The position numbers and the translations under genes were made by a program. Below the pieces are notes generated by a model. That model worked only from the letters and a program-made list of their open reading frames with translations, was not told the DNA's origin and did no database searches. This document shows, piece after piece, positions 1-10,990 of a stretch of 64,000 nt of DNA. The DNA comes from Schistocephalus solidus (taxonomy: Eukaryota; Platyhelminthes; Cestoda; Diphyllobothriidea; Diphyllobothriidae). The stretch's first letter is position 1. Every line of letters begins with the position of its first letter. The stretch covers positions 248,001 through 312,000 of the forward strand of contig WEDG01002492.1 of assembly GCA_017591395.1 (NCBI GenBank), written 5' to 3'.

Positions 1-1326
1 TGCGATTTTTAGTACTTATACGTTCCCGTGGCCCAACTTGTCGTCTAGACCTACACTGAGCATCTGCATATTAATGGTAAAGGTCGGTTGTGCAAAACTT
101 TGACCGGGACACAAACCAAGCAGAATGATTTTTTTACCAGTCATTATCAATTCCTACCGCTCGCAGTCTCACTAGAGGCCTTTCTGCAGCATAATGCTGC
201 AAAAGCGAAATGGGAAGATAAAAAATCGGCTTTATGCCTTTATAGAAACTGTTAGATAGCCAGTAAGTTAAGAATCTGCCGCTGACTAATTATAACTTCC
301 CCTATTTCCTTCGCTCTATCTGTATCTCCATCATCCCCCACGCCTATTTTATAAGAACATTCATCTTTATAAGTCAATACTTATGTTCCATCGGCTTACT
401 TGTTTAATGCGTCCTTACGTACTCGTTCCCAGATGCTAGCACGCCAAGTTACTCCTTGCCGAATGACCGGCAACGTGCAGCTTGAACCTAATGAAAGGAA
501 ATTACAGAAGCGCACTGCACTCGCGAATTCTTGTCGTTGGTATGGCCTTTTCTCGAATTCTTCTTCGGTGCCTAGTAATGCTACCCGATAGGCGGACTTG
601 TTAGCAGGATGTCGGCAGTCCCGAAGCAAAAGCAAACGGCTACCATCTTGTTTTGGCGCACTGTTTAATTTTTGACGTCCCGATGGCACTTCGGACACCA
701 AGTCACCACGATAATGCCGGGTGGGTGTGTGATTGACCTTTCTTCTTTTCTGAACTTCAAGACCATCGCTTGCCGCCGAGATTGAGATTCAACTGGCTTT
801 GTCCGGCAAGGCACAACGCAAAAACCCAAAAGCAGACTAATGTTTTTTTCTGCTATCTCTGTTCTCGTGTTGAGTCTAAGATTCACCCACCTTTTCGCAG
901 TGAGTCAAATGAACGAGGAAGCTTAGTACTTATTTTGGAAATGTGGCAACAGCTCCAGCTTCTGCCTGGTAATTTTAGCTCGCATGCTGTGGAGCGAGAG
1001 GATGAACTTCTCCAAACGGTCGAGAACTGGACGGCTTTTCGCATGAGATGGTAGTAATAGTTCTCGATAACCAATGTTGTTTTGTCGAACTTCTTTTTTA
1101 CGTAACTGTGGAACATTGTATCATTCCCTATTCAGTTCAGACAGTTACCGACGGAAAGCCAGCAAAGTACGCATACATTTTTGTTTACACTGAGTTTTTT
1201 CAAATGAGATAAATAGCACTGATCCCACTAAAAGAATCATTGGAAAATTGATGAAGTTGCCTTTCCGTAACACCTTTCGTGCGTACTGTTTTTCTAAAAT
1301 GAAGGGTTTTTCTTGTTTTTTTGCAG
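1..1326. other. Intron/upstream region, no supported gene
   Basis: No convincing exon is visible. A short + strand open stretch around 901-1050 (VLILEMWQQLQLLPG and onward) follows a good acceptor at 900. Its donors (968, 1018, 1052) either leave the wrong phase for the exon at 1327 or are weak, so I do not call it. The rest is AT-rich single-copy-looking DNA. Confidence 0.5.
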
Positions 1327-1536
1327 AGACTCTCTGAACTGGCACAGTCCATTATCAAGCAATTTCCTTACAACCCGAATCTTCTCAAGAGTCAGGCTCT
1401 CCAGCGATTTTTTACAGATGTTCTGCCCATTGTCGAGTGGGGACATGAATCCCTTCGTTCGTGCAAGGCCCTTGAAACCTTGGTTGGGCGTCTCAGTCGT
1501 ACACTTCCAAAAATGTTGGATACGCCCTCTATTAGA
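1327..1536 (+). CDS. unc80: UNC80-like exon a (first seen in window)
   Basis: An internal exon of 70 codons, phase 0 at both ends. A strong pyrimidine tract (T-rich, ending TTTTTTGCAG) precedes it and GTGAGT follows it. The translation begins RLSELAQSI, contains FPYNPNLL, then DVLPIVEWGHES and ends LPKMLDTPSIR. This matches the layout of a conserved helical-repeat segment of UNC80, where a DVLP-x-x-(D/E)W-x-x-ES motif leads to a Leu/Arg-rich helix and an exon end at P-(S/T)-(L/I)-R. There is no Met start because this is mid-protein. The preceding exon must end in phase 0, and I could not find it in 1-1326. Confidence 0.8.
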
Positions 1537-2019
1537 GTGAGTAATTCTCCTGCGTTGCTTCATTGGCTCTTCATGACTTGACTGATGTAAGAAACAGTTT
1601 CTGTGGTATTCATCAGAAGGGTAAAATAATGTTGCGTGATTCCATTTCGTATCCCATCTCACTACCCCGTCAGAGCATTTCAGAACCGGTTTCTTCTTAA
1701 TATTATTAGGCAAGGTGAGTGTTTAACTCATAATTCACCGGATCTTCTTGACTGAGTACAATTCATTTCACTAACCACCAGCCCCTTTTTCATTCTAACA
1801 GATAACGGCACTGACCCAATTGTCTCGTAAACTTGACGGCCAAAAGTCATGTTTGAGGCATCGTTTTCATTCGCACGTCCATTGAAAATACTTAGGGTGT
1901 ATCATCGGGAACTGTACTTTCTTAATTTCCTGGAAGAGAGGATATCTATTTAATTCAGAAAATATGTAAGAACGGAAAAAGCACTGAGTGTGTTACATTC
2001 ACTGCATTGCTTAACCGTG

Positions 2020-2375
2020 TCCCCTAAACGGGCCGCGTGATAGCTGCACTGGACCGACACGGACTAGATCAGGGCACGGCAGGCGTTATTTGGGTAGTGC
2101 TCCCATAACAAATGTCGCACATAGGGAGAGGTTTGGTGGCACGTGCAGGTGCAGGCTCACGCCGCGCCAGCCACCTGCGCCCTCTTTCGCCCCGGGTCCG
2201 CTTGAACCTGTCTTGACACCGGGAAGAGGCGGGTGAGGGAAGAGGGTATGTGGTAGTTGCATCGCCAGTCTACTATAAATGAAAACTAATTCACGGGCTT
2301 GTCACTGTCCCTGTACTGTCCTCCTGTGGAGTACACACGGTTGACCTCGTCGGAATCGGCCATCGAAATGTCGGA
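2020..2375 (+). repeat. GC-rich 3'-anchored retroelement repeat, family A
   Basis: A copy of the GC-rich family seen about ten times in this window. The first part (CCCTAAACGGGCC, then GCGTTATT-x-GGGT and CCCATAACAAATG) matches 56860-56960. The second part carries GCGCCAGCCACCTGCGCC, the CTTGACACCGGG core and a TATAAA-like stretch. It closes with the TCGTCGGAATCG 3' hairpin region. Orientation is +. It lies in the intron between exons a and b. Confidence 0.7.
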
Positions 2376-2747
2376 TTATTTATTTAGAGAGAACGGGGAT
2401 GCAAGAGGTAAAGAGGAGGGTAGTGGGAACTACGGCTTCAAAGCTAGAAATACTTAAAGAAGCCTCTGTTTGCTTTGAAAATTTAAAGTGGGTTTGTTCG
2501 AAAATGGACACCTTTTTGGATATATTTCTTTATCCCATTAAATATAACTTTTTGCAGCTCTCTTATCGAGTAGATTAACCTAAATATTTACAAGATTGGA
2601 GGCGTAAAACTGACTAGGCGTCTAACATTTCTTTTAAAAACTGTCTTTTGTCGAGGAAAATTTTACTGAGCAGGGCCAAGTTTAGCATTGACGGTATAAA
2701 TGGAAGTATCAAGTTGCATATTAGTTTTTTTGTTTTGCATCTTTTAG

Positions 2748-2843
2748 AAGCAAGTCAAATGGGACTGCGTAACAAACATGATTCGATCACTATATATGAC
2801 GACTCATAGAAATCGTTCCGTGGCCCAACTTAAGGAAATAAAG
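2748..2843 (+). CDS. unc80: UNC80-like exon b (96 nt)
   Basis: A short exon of 32 codons, phase 0/0, between a good acceptor (TTTTGCATCTTTTAG) and the donor GTACGC. The peptide starts KQVKWDCVTNMI and ends VAQLKEIK. The KQV-x-W start, directly after an exon ending in SIR, mirrors the UNC80 segment where (K/R)QVEW follows the P-T-L-R exon end. That correspondence is why I accept an exon this short. The region between it and the next exon is AT-rich repeat. Confidence 0.72.
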
Positions 2844-3804
2844 GTACGCATTTGAAATTGTGAGGCTATTTTGCCTGTGAGTATTAATTAAATCGACGGC
2901 TGAATGCGGCATTGAAGAAAGCCGCCAACTATCGCACCAACAAATCGTTTCCTATCAACATTGATTTTCAATTTTGCCGATTCAAACCCTTATACATGTG
3001 TAACAACGCGGTTAGTATAACATAGCACCTTTAAAACTTTTCTCATCCCTTCGAAAACGATTATTTTCTGAAACATCATGCAGAAAAATATGAGCAGTTA
3101 AGGTGCTCTGCTGAATTCCGACTAGTTTTTAACACCGAACTCCAAATAGATTAAATGTTTTTTTCAAAGCTCAGAGACTAAGCAGGATGGTATATGTGAC
3201 TGCGATATGAATTCAGAGTCTTGAACCAATATGCAAAAGTCAATTTGACAGTTGATAACAAGCGAGAGCTACTAGTGAACAGTCAAATAGTTAAGGTATG
3301 CAAAAATGGATGGTGTGATTAGGTTTTCTAGAGCCAACGCATTATGCCGTCAGTTAGAAGCATTTTTTGAAATGCAGAACAGGCAGTGTTCCCTTACGTT
3401 GGCAATACCTTTTATAGCTATGGAGAACAGATTAAATGATTAAACAGTAAAGTATGTTATTTTCTGCCTTCATAGTTACCAGACCTCTTATATCATATAG
3501 TTTGCGTAAAAAGAGAACGAAGGGAGTCTCGCTGATGGCATCTTACGGAATTCTGACATACGTCAGTATATTCCAGCTACTGCTACTGCTAGAACAAACG
3601 CGATGAGCGGTGTGATTTTGCCGATTAATAACAGATGGTTTTCCCCGCCTACGTTTTGCAGCGGCTGTCAGGAAAAAGGGTTCCAGGTGCCTCTAGGGAA
3701 ATAACAGTGAGCTGATTAAAACATATTTGTTTTCAGATAAACCCCCAGTGGATATTCTCACGGAACTGAAGCTAGCCGATTTCAGCCTGTATATAGTTCA
3801 ACCG

Positions 3805-3960
3805 TCGTGTTTGACGTGTTTGTCCACCGTATGCTGTGCAGGGACGGTGACTCACGCTGAATTATAATGAGAGTAGACTTGTGTGGCATCTATCTCACTC
3901 TCTGTTCCACTTCCCTACCGGGACCCGGTATTAAAACAGAGTCAAGAAACCCGAAATGGA
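3805..3960 (-). repeat. Family A repeat fragment, antisense
   Basis: The reverse complement of the family core. It reads, on this strand, GTCCACCGTATGCTGTGCAG, GGGACGGTGACTCACGC and GGGACCCGGTA, then CAGAGTCAAGAAACCC. It is truncated and ends in a (GA)n tract at 3960-3976. Confidence 0.6.
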
Positions 3961-4359
3961 AGAGAGAGAGAGAGAGGCCTGGGTATTCTCACACAGCAAA
4001 TGATATATGTTAATTCTGTCACTTATACTGGTTAATACGAATGCTTTGGTCACTAGTAGCCCCATCTCTTTATGCAAGAATAGTCAATTTTTTCCATTTA
4101 TTTCGAAATTCTGTATGTGGTGGACGATTCGAGTGTGTGATGATATAAAATAGGTATTTCTGGAAAATAGAAACAGTAGGTCATTTTAAACGAGAAATTT
4201 ATAGCATTTTTTGATTATTCGGGTTCATGGATGAATTTTCCTACTGATTTCATGATCTACGGTGGCCAGAATTACATGCAAATTAACCACTCGATAAAGC
4301 TTCCTACAAAAGACACAGTCTAAATATAATTAATGAAAATTATATAACTGCAAAAACAT

Positions 4360-5700
4360 GCAAATTACAGTAGATGTGTTAATTCATGAAATGTTAGCTG
4401 AAATTCTAAAACTTCTCTTCAATTCGAAAGGGTTACCTAAGTAGGGCTGCCATATTAATTATCGTATTGCATAATCCCGGGATAATTCACTTAAGTCAGG
4501 ATGCCCTCGTTTGAACAAGCTTTTTTCCTGGTCGCCTGCATGAAATAAACTCCTTTAAAAATTATTACCTACGAATTATGATTTAACACCTTTATTTTCG
4601 ATGCACTTATAAATTCAAATATATTTTATATAACGCATGGAAAAATTCTTTCCTGTAATAATTTGTCAGAAAATCATGTGTTCTTCGTATTTTCCACTTG
4701 AAGTAATTGTATCCTACGGTTTTAAAAAAGTATCTACTTATGCGATTTTAAAAGACCAGAAAATTTTTATGCATAAAGGAATGTATCTTTCCGTTTATTA
4801 ATGATATTTGTAAGGTAGGCAACATGGTCGGCATTTACTGCAAAATGTTGTAAGCAGTATAGGACATCTAGCTAATAGTGCAGACAAATGTGGGATTTTT
4901 CTTAGACCGAATGTATACAGCATGTTGTTTGAAAATCCTGAACATAAGTGTACCGGCAGGTCGGTTTCAAAATTATTCGAGAATTGAAAATTCTTTTGAA
5001 ACATGGAGGTATTCTTTCCTAAAGTATAAGAGAGAGGGAGGTGTTTGATTTTGCAGGAAACATTAAAAAGACCAGAAAATTTTTATGCATAAAGGAATGT
5101 ATCTTTCCGTTTATTAATGATATTTGTAAGGTAGGCAACATGGTCGGCATTTACTGCAAAATGTTGTAAGCAGTATAGGACATCTAGCTAATAGTGCAGA
5201 CAAATGTGGGATTTTTCTTAGACCGAATGTATACAGCATGTTGTTTGAAAAATCCTGAACATAAGTGTACCGGCAGGTCGGTTTCAAAATTATTCGAGAA
5301 TTGAAAATTCTTTTGAAACATGGAGGTATTCTTTCCTAAAGTATAAGGGAGAGGGAGGTGTTTGATTTTGCAGGAAACATTAAAATCTTTTCGGCGAAAC
5401 ATCCTGCATTCGCTGTGGAGAAAATTAGGTACGTACAACAAATTAATCCGGAAGATGACAAACGATACATAGTGACCGAAAACTACAACTGAGGAATCGT
5501 CATTGAATGAGTCGCAAAATTTAGGCCGGATTTGACTTCCCAGTGCGCCAATGACCTTATTATTGTGGTTTTGATAAACATACAAGGGTAAAAAGTAGCA
5601 TATAATAAGCAAAAGAGACCAATCGATGTACATATCATACAATGCTCATGTGGATGTAGAGCAGAAAAACGTGGCCTGCCCGCTTAAATGACGGAATTTA
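4360..5700. repeat. AT-rich dispersed repeat, family X, copy 1 (contains tandem duplication)
   Basis: Shares a recognisable order of blocks with 46930-47610 and 50450-51280. These blocks are a CACTTAAG-x-CAGGAT box, an AATGCC/GATGCC box followed by TTTGAA-x-AAGCTT, a poly-A/T stretch, then TTGAAG-x-AATTGTATC. The 3' part (5450-5690: GCGCCAATGACCTTATT and so on) resembles 18530-18800. It includes a 152-codon antisense ORF (5184-5642) that has no family resemblance and shadows the repeat. The element type is unknown. Confidence 0.55.
4754..5385. repeat. Near-identical 316-bp tandem duplication
   Basis: Positions 4754-5069 and 5070-5385 are the same sequence, both starting GACCAGAAAATTTTTATGC and ending GCAGGAAACATTAAAA. 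By eye I find only one inserted A (TTTGAAAAATCC in the second copy) and one G/A difference (AAGGGAGAG versus AAGAGAGAG). The duplication lies inside the family X repeat. It is either very recent or an assembly artefact. Confidence 0.9.
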
Positions 5701-6580
5701 CTGGCAACTACGTAAATGTAAAAATTTTTGCATTTTTGCTATAAAATATAGTTTAATTTCTAGGGGCATTGAAACTAAAGGAGACAAAATCATATTCAAT
5801 AAGTTATCATTTTTTACAGAGCGTAACTTATGCAGGCGACCGTAAGGAATGTTGTTCAAAAGCTGGCATCTTGACACGACTGAAATCGCTTGGGGTTATG
5901 TTGCACGATAATCAATATAACTATCTTGATTTAGTGATCTTTTCGAATTCAAAACTTATTTTAGAATTTCGGATAAAATTTCATGAGATAGCATAGCTGT
6001 TCTATTTTAGTTGAAATGAATTGAGTGCTTTATTGGCTAACTGGTATTTTTCAGGCATTGGAAGACAGAGAAAATAAGGTTATGAGTCGCTGCGACTTGA
6101 GATTGAGAACCAAGTATGATAGGGCATGAATTATAACTCTCATGACTTGGAGCACTTTCAATAGTCAATTTGGCAGGCCGTTTTGTAAATAAAGCTGGTA
6201 TGTTAGCTGTTCATTGTGAACGTTTTATTTTAATAATGTCCCCGGTATGATTTTTCAACTGATGATCTTTCTTTCTTTTCAATTTATTGTTCTCTGTGGT
6301 TTCTTTTCTAACTTTTCGGAATACGAAATAGAGAATTATATAGCTTCAGCCCTCAATTACATGACTATGAAAATTAAAAATAGCACTTTTTTGTCTTCTC
6401 TAAATATCTTCCGAATACCGCCACCTATCAACATCAGACCCGTTTATTTCTGTGCGAAGACTGCCTGAGTACTGTGGTCATTAGATAAATTAAAACCTCT
6501 TACGAAACGGTATCGGTCATGCAATAAATCTGTCTGAATCGAAAACACTAAGAACTCAACCTTTATTTGGCTTCCACTAG

Positions 6581-7009
6581 ATCTTCGCCGAGTACCTAAA
6601 ACGAAGCGTTGTCATAATTCCACGCACGGGGTTTCCAGCTGCGCCAGAACGACCCACAATCACCCCAAGCCAAATGATCTGCAAACGCGAGATAACCGAC
6701 GCATCATCTGGTCCAGGCCCAGGCGGTGCCTCCTACATGGCCGAGGCCTCAACAGAGGGATTGAGTCGCAGCACCCTCCCAAGCACCGGCGCAGCCGCCA
6801 GTGGCAGAGGTTTCTCCTCCGGAAAGCGACGAAGCCGGGCCCATGCTGCCTCCTTCCTCGGAAGCAGCTCAGCCACCAGTAATCGGGACGCTTCTAGACT
6901 CGGCAGCACGCGTAGGAATACGGAACGCGCACCAGAGCAGGGCAGTCTGCCCGCGTCCTTTGTCTCAGAGGCCGTGAAATTCATTACGTTGCTTCTGAAT
7001 GTCCTTGGG
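6581..7009 (+). CDS. unc80: UNC80-like exon c, with low-complexity insert
   Basis: A 143-codon exon, phase 0/0. The acceptor is TTGGCTTCCACTAG and the donor GTAAGG. The translation starts IFAEYLKRSVVIIPRTGFP, passes through a Pro/Thr stretch, then about 90 residues rich in Ser, Gly, Ala and Arg. It returns to a hydrophobic helix, SEAVKFITLLLNVLG, at the exon end. The low-complexity middle is likely a disordered, lineage-specific loop inserted between two helical-repeat pieces. GC content is clearly higher than in the flanking introns, as expected for coding sequence. A shorter Met-initiated reading from 6674 exists, but the open frame extends back exactly to the acceptor. Confidence 0.78.
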
Positions 7010-7539
7010 GTAAGGAGGTTGCTGGGTTAACCGCAGGTAATCGCGGCAACGGTATCGTATGTAACCCCACTCACAAAACAATATCAATGGACACCTGTAA
7101 TAGGGGAATGGTGGAAAACGAAGTTTTGTAGGTGGGATTAAAGGAAGCAGTGGCCAGCATACTCCGCGAAGGAGAAATTCAAAAAAAATGCATATACCTG
7201 ATTATTTTTTTAAAGCCATCAACGGCCAGCGAAAAACTGGAGCGTGTAATTTAAAAGGTCTGACAAAACGCAATTGCCTGATTAGCCTAAAAGCAGACAG
7301 CTGGCAAACTGAAATCAACGTAGACGCAATGAAACGCCGAGGAATAAAGGCATATATTAAAAACAAAGCAGAAGCATAGCACATGAAAAAGTGGCATGCA
7401 TAACATAAACATCACTGAAAAATTACGAGAAAATTAGTCATAAAAACAAGAAATAAAAGTCCGTAATCAGAAAAGGAGCCGTCGCATGACCTTACCGGCA
7501 CTTGTGTTAAGCAGCCAGCATGCATGTCTTCGTGAGCTA

Positions 7540-7910
7540 ATTTTAACTCTTTAAACGAATTTTAAAACTGTAATCTTTAAGCTTTAAGCAAAACCTCAAA
7601 ATCCTACACCTAACTCTAGACTTAACCCCTAAAGCAACCATAACATTCTTATTTTAGCATGAACTCTAAAGCGCAATACCTAACATGAAGATCCTCACCC
7701 TCACCTTAAATTTAAGCCCTTATCTTAACTTTAAACCAGAAAATTTTAAACCATAACTTTACAACATGAAGCCAAACCCCAATATCCTTATCCAAAATGG
7801 AAATCTCTAATTATAAAACCCTAACCATAATCTGAAATTTAAAACGCTTAAACTAACCCAACCTTTAAAACTTAATCCCTTTCATTTACCTAAAGGCTAT
7901 CAAGAACAAA
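7540..7910. repeat. Degenerate telomere-like (CCCTAA-type) island
   Basis: About 350 bp made of imperfect short units of the type (A)CCCTAA, CCTAACC, CCTTAA and TTAAAC on the + strand, with no G-rich interruptions. Examples are CTTAACCCCTAAAGC and AAAACCCTAACCATAATC. It is the complement of the TTAGGG-like islands at 35.6, 51.6 and 58.0 kb. Non-coding, in the intron between exons c and d. Confidence 0.65.
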
Positions 7911-8131
7911 TTAATTAGTCCTAACCCGGACCGTCAATATCGCCATTGCAATCATGTTTACCTTAACGAAACATACCTACCTAAATGAAATTAGTAACCA
8001 GATTGTACAACAATGAATAGGTGGGGCTAGATATGATACCGTCGTCCTGATCTCTTTAAATGTCTTCTTGAAACTTCCTCCTCTGCCTGGGGGCACTAGA
8101 TGATGCCGACTACGTCTGCCTTCCCTTTTAG

Positions 8132-8282
8132 GCGAGCTATCGACTGAAGGATCTCTGCGAGAGAACAACTTTGGAGGTAGCGCGATGTCCGACGATTCTC
8201 GAAGATGGCATTGAAAGTCTTTCAAACTATCTTTCCTACTTGATTTTGCCAATTCTAGTCCACGGAAGTACGGAAAGGACAG
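8132..8282 (+). CDS. unc80: UNC80-like exon d
   Basis: A 151-nt exon starting in phase 0 and ending in phase 1. It lies between a textbook acceptor (GCCTTCCCTTTTAG) and the consensus donor GTAAGT. The peptide starts ASYRLKDLCERTTLEVARC and continues with amphipathic helices (DGIESLSNYLSY, LILPILVHG), ending STERT. This fits a HEAT/armadillo-like helical-repeat segment. An in-frame TAG spans the acceptor (8129-8131), so the frame opens exactly at the splice site. The 1-nt overhang pairs with the 2-nt overhang of the next exon. Confidence 0.8.
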
Positions 8283-8784
8283 GTAAGTCTGCATTCGAGG
8301 AAAGGAATGAGGACAGAATGGGTGCGGACACGTGTCAAATGACCATATGGAGATTTAAGAGGAGCGTATCCAAATAAGACTTGTCTGAATTATGCCGGAG
8401 AGACCTAGGTTTTACCGCTGTGGATCGGATTTTTACTGTTATACTCATTCTTCTTGGAACACAGTTACTTATATCAAAAGTTTGATGTCGACGCCTGTTA
8501 GCAACATGGCTGTCGTTCATCCTTCGAGAGAGGACAACTTTCATGCCGCACTCGTAAATGGAATGCACAGCATGAGTTATTTACAATTCTACCCCTGTCC
8601 AAATCCAATTAAGTAGTCATGTTTTTCAAATGTTTGTGGTTTTACGTCTATACAGCAGTTAAAGGAATTCACTGCATAAAAATATGTAAAGAAATGTGCC
8701 TGTCAGGAGAGTTTTTCTTGAAGAAACTACATTTCCAAGAACGTTTTATGGACGCTTAGCCAAATGTAAGAGTAAAGCTTTCGA

Positions 8785-9995
8785 TGTAGCATATGATGCA
8801 AACGACCTTCGAGAGGAAGCATGAGTTTGCTTTAAGCTAAGGGGCAAACATGACTCCTGATTTACAAAAGGACTTGAAGCCCGAGTCAAAGGACTAAAAA
8901 ACCCAAGTCTTTATTGAGCTTGGACGCAATTATACTTGGAAAGCATGCTTATGCGCTGGACTAACACCTGGACCAGATCGGAACTAACCCATAAAAAATG
9001 CTATACACGTGGTGGTAGCATGCCTAGACGCAGGCTCACGCCACCCACCTGCGCGTTCTCTCACCTTTGGTCTTCTTGACTCTTTCTTGACACTGGGTCG
9101 AGGTGGGCGAGGGTGGTGTGCGTGCAATAGATGCCGCACAAGCTTACCATAACAAAAAAGCGTTTCTGCGCTGACTCTGCTATGGGTCCTACCGCACACA
9201 TCGTCGGAATCGACCGTCGAACCCGCCAGGATACAATGACCATTTGACGAATTCACGTTATTATTCATTTGCTCGTACCATGAATTCCATCGAATGTTTT
9301 GATTGGTTACTTGGTAATAAAGAACAGTAACTCAAATGCAATTATCACCCATTAAGTGTATAAAAATTGTGTTTATTTTGATTTGATTTCGTAACCTCCT
9401 CAACTGTTTGGTCAGCAAACTCCATAATGACGTTTTTGAGTTCTTTCGAACAGTGGTTTTTGCAGCCAGAATATAATTTTTGAGTATTTTGCATTCTTGC
9501 TGTTAATTTATGTCCCCACAGCCACGCGTCGCAGTATCTTATTTGCGATGAGAAAATGAAATCCTTTTCGCTTTCAATTATTAAAACACACGCTATTTGC
9601 TGATTTGCGCGCGTTTGAACCCAATTACCTTGGAAGTACCGGATTCGAAAATAGTTGGGTTGAGGCTGCCTGATCTTAGGGCCCGAAAGATTAATATACC
9701 AGGGTAAAGTTGCTTAAATTTGCTTTAACCTGGTCCAGAAGTGCAGTTAAAAGTAGTTTCAGATAGAGCAACCGTTTTCCGGTGACTTTACAATAAGCTT
9801 GCCTTCCAAGTATAATTGCGTCCAAACTCAATATAAACGTGGGTATTTTTAGTCATTTGACTCGGGCCTCAAGTCCTTTTGTATGTGAAAATGCCACTAA
9901 ATAAGTTTGACTTGTGAATCAGGAGTCATGTTTGCTCCTTAGCTTAATGCAATTGCTACTTCCTCTCGATGGTCATTTGCATCATATGGTACTAT
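8785..9995. repeat. Long inverted-repeat (foldback) element with nested family A copy
   Basis: The left arm (about 8790-8955) and right arm (about 9790-9990) are reverse complements. Shared blocks are CATATGATGCAAA-x-GACC, TCGAGAGGAAG, CAAACATGACTCCTGAT, AGGACTTGA-x-GCCCGAGTCAA and TTGGACGCAATTATACTTGG. The right arm has an extra ~30 bp. The interior (~840 bp) contains a + strand family A repeat at about 9000-9245. No transposase ORF is visible, so this is a non-autonomous element. Intronic. Confidence 0.7.
9000..9245 (+). repeat. Family A repeat nested in foldback element
   Basis: Carries the family core (CAGGCTCACGCC, CCACCTGCGCG, CTTCTTGACTCT, TTCTTGACACTGGGTC). It ends near ATCGTCGGAATCGACCGTCG, the stem-loop 3' end seen in the other copies. 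Orientation is +. Its position between the two arms implies it inserted after, or was carried with, the foldback element. Confidence 0.65.
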
Positions 9996-10706
9996 TGGTA
10001 CTATTGGACTTACATATTCGCCTGCTTAACACACCTTTATCTGATATAAACTGTATTAGGTACTTAATCGTCTGTGTTTGACACGGCTTATTAGCGTTTC
10101 ATGTTTAGTCATGAAGTAGCAGATCTCCTCATGTTCTTTGCAAAACTTTTGGTTGGTGCAGTCAAAATATGTAAACTTTGCAGTTTACTGGCATTACTTA
10201 CTTAAGTCCTTATTAGGCTAGATTAAAGTTTTACCTTGACCAACCCTGATTCACGTAGTAAATGGAGTTCCTCGCCAAACATACCAACTATGACTGGAAC
10301 ATTTCACGCCAGCTAGTTAAAACTCAAGATGGCCACATATGCTGATCTTTCAATTTAGCAGTAGACCATACAGAAGAAGCCGAAGGAAACACCTTTTTCA
10401 TTGATAAAATCCAGAGCATGTCCATGTATGTCGAACTATCTTGCCTTCGTGACCGCGTTGCCCACTTTTTAGTTTTTATTCAGGGTCCATGGATAATATC
10501 CCTTGGTGCATATATAATTAAGCATGTTATTCAGCTTGTATACTTTTCTGCGGTTAAAGTGTTTGAAAGAACCACGTCATTTGCACGGTTAAGAAAGTAA
10601 AACAATGAAACTGAAAAATTTTAAAGCAGTAATCCTTACTGACTTTCTATTGTGTTGTGAGAAAATGAATGAAAAGAAAATGTTTTGAGCCGAACGAACT
10701 ACGCAG

Positions 10707-10959
10707 CAGTGGTCAATGCTTCTGAAATTTATCACCAAATCCTGTCCTTTAGCCGTAATGCAATCGAGCATAATTCAGAGATTGATAGTTTGAGGTTGCC
10801 TGGTCTCCTTGTTTTAGATTTTCCAAGTCTGTCCAAGGAGAATGTGTTCTACGCACTCGACATCTGCCTTTCTGCTCTGTTTGTGGGAGTCCGGAAAACC
10901 GGCCCAGATGGCAAGCAGATGGCAAGCACACTGAACACAACCATCACTTCTAATGCTGC

Positions 10960-10990
<31 letters not shown>

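Noticed and set aside
20..45. Short match (CGTTCC-x-GTGGCCCAACTT) between the first bases of the window and exon b at 2813-2831
   Set aside because: About 18 bp with no surrounding similarity; probably coincidence or a trivial duplication.
901..1054. Coding-like + strand stretch after a good acceptor (VLILEMWQQLQLLPG region)
   Set aside because: The available donors leave phase 1 or 2, or are weak, whereas the next exon needs phase 0. Joining the phase-2 donor to an alternative acceptor at 1328 creates a stop.
5184..5642. 152-codon minus-strand ORF with a hydrophobic start
   Set aside because: It lies across the tandemly duplicated AT-rich repeat, changes frame between the two copies and resembles no family.
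5817..5841. Apparent 22-nt micro-exon between TTTTTTACAG and GTAAGG
   Set aside because: Its length would shift frame between two phase-0 exons; most likely chance.
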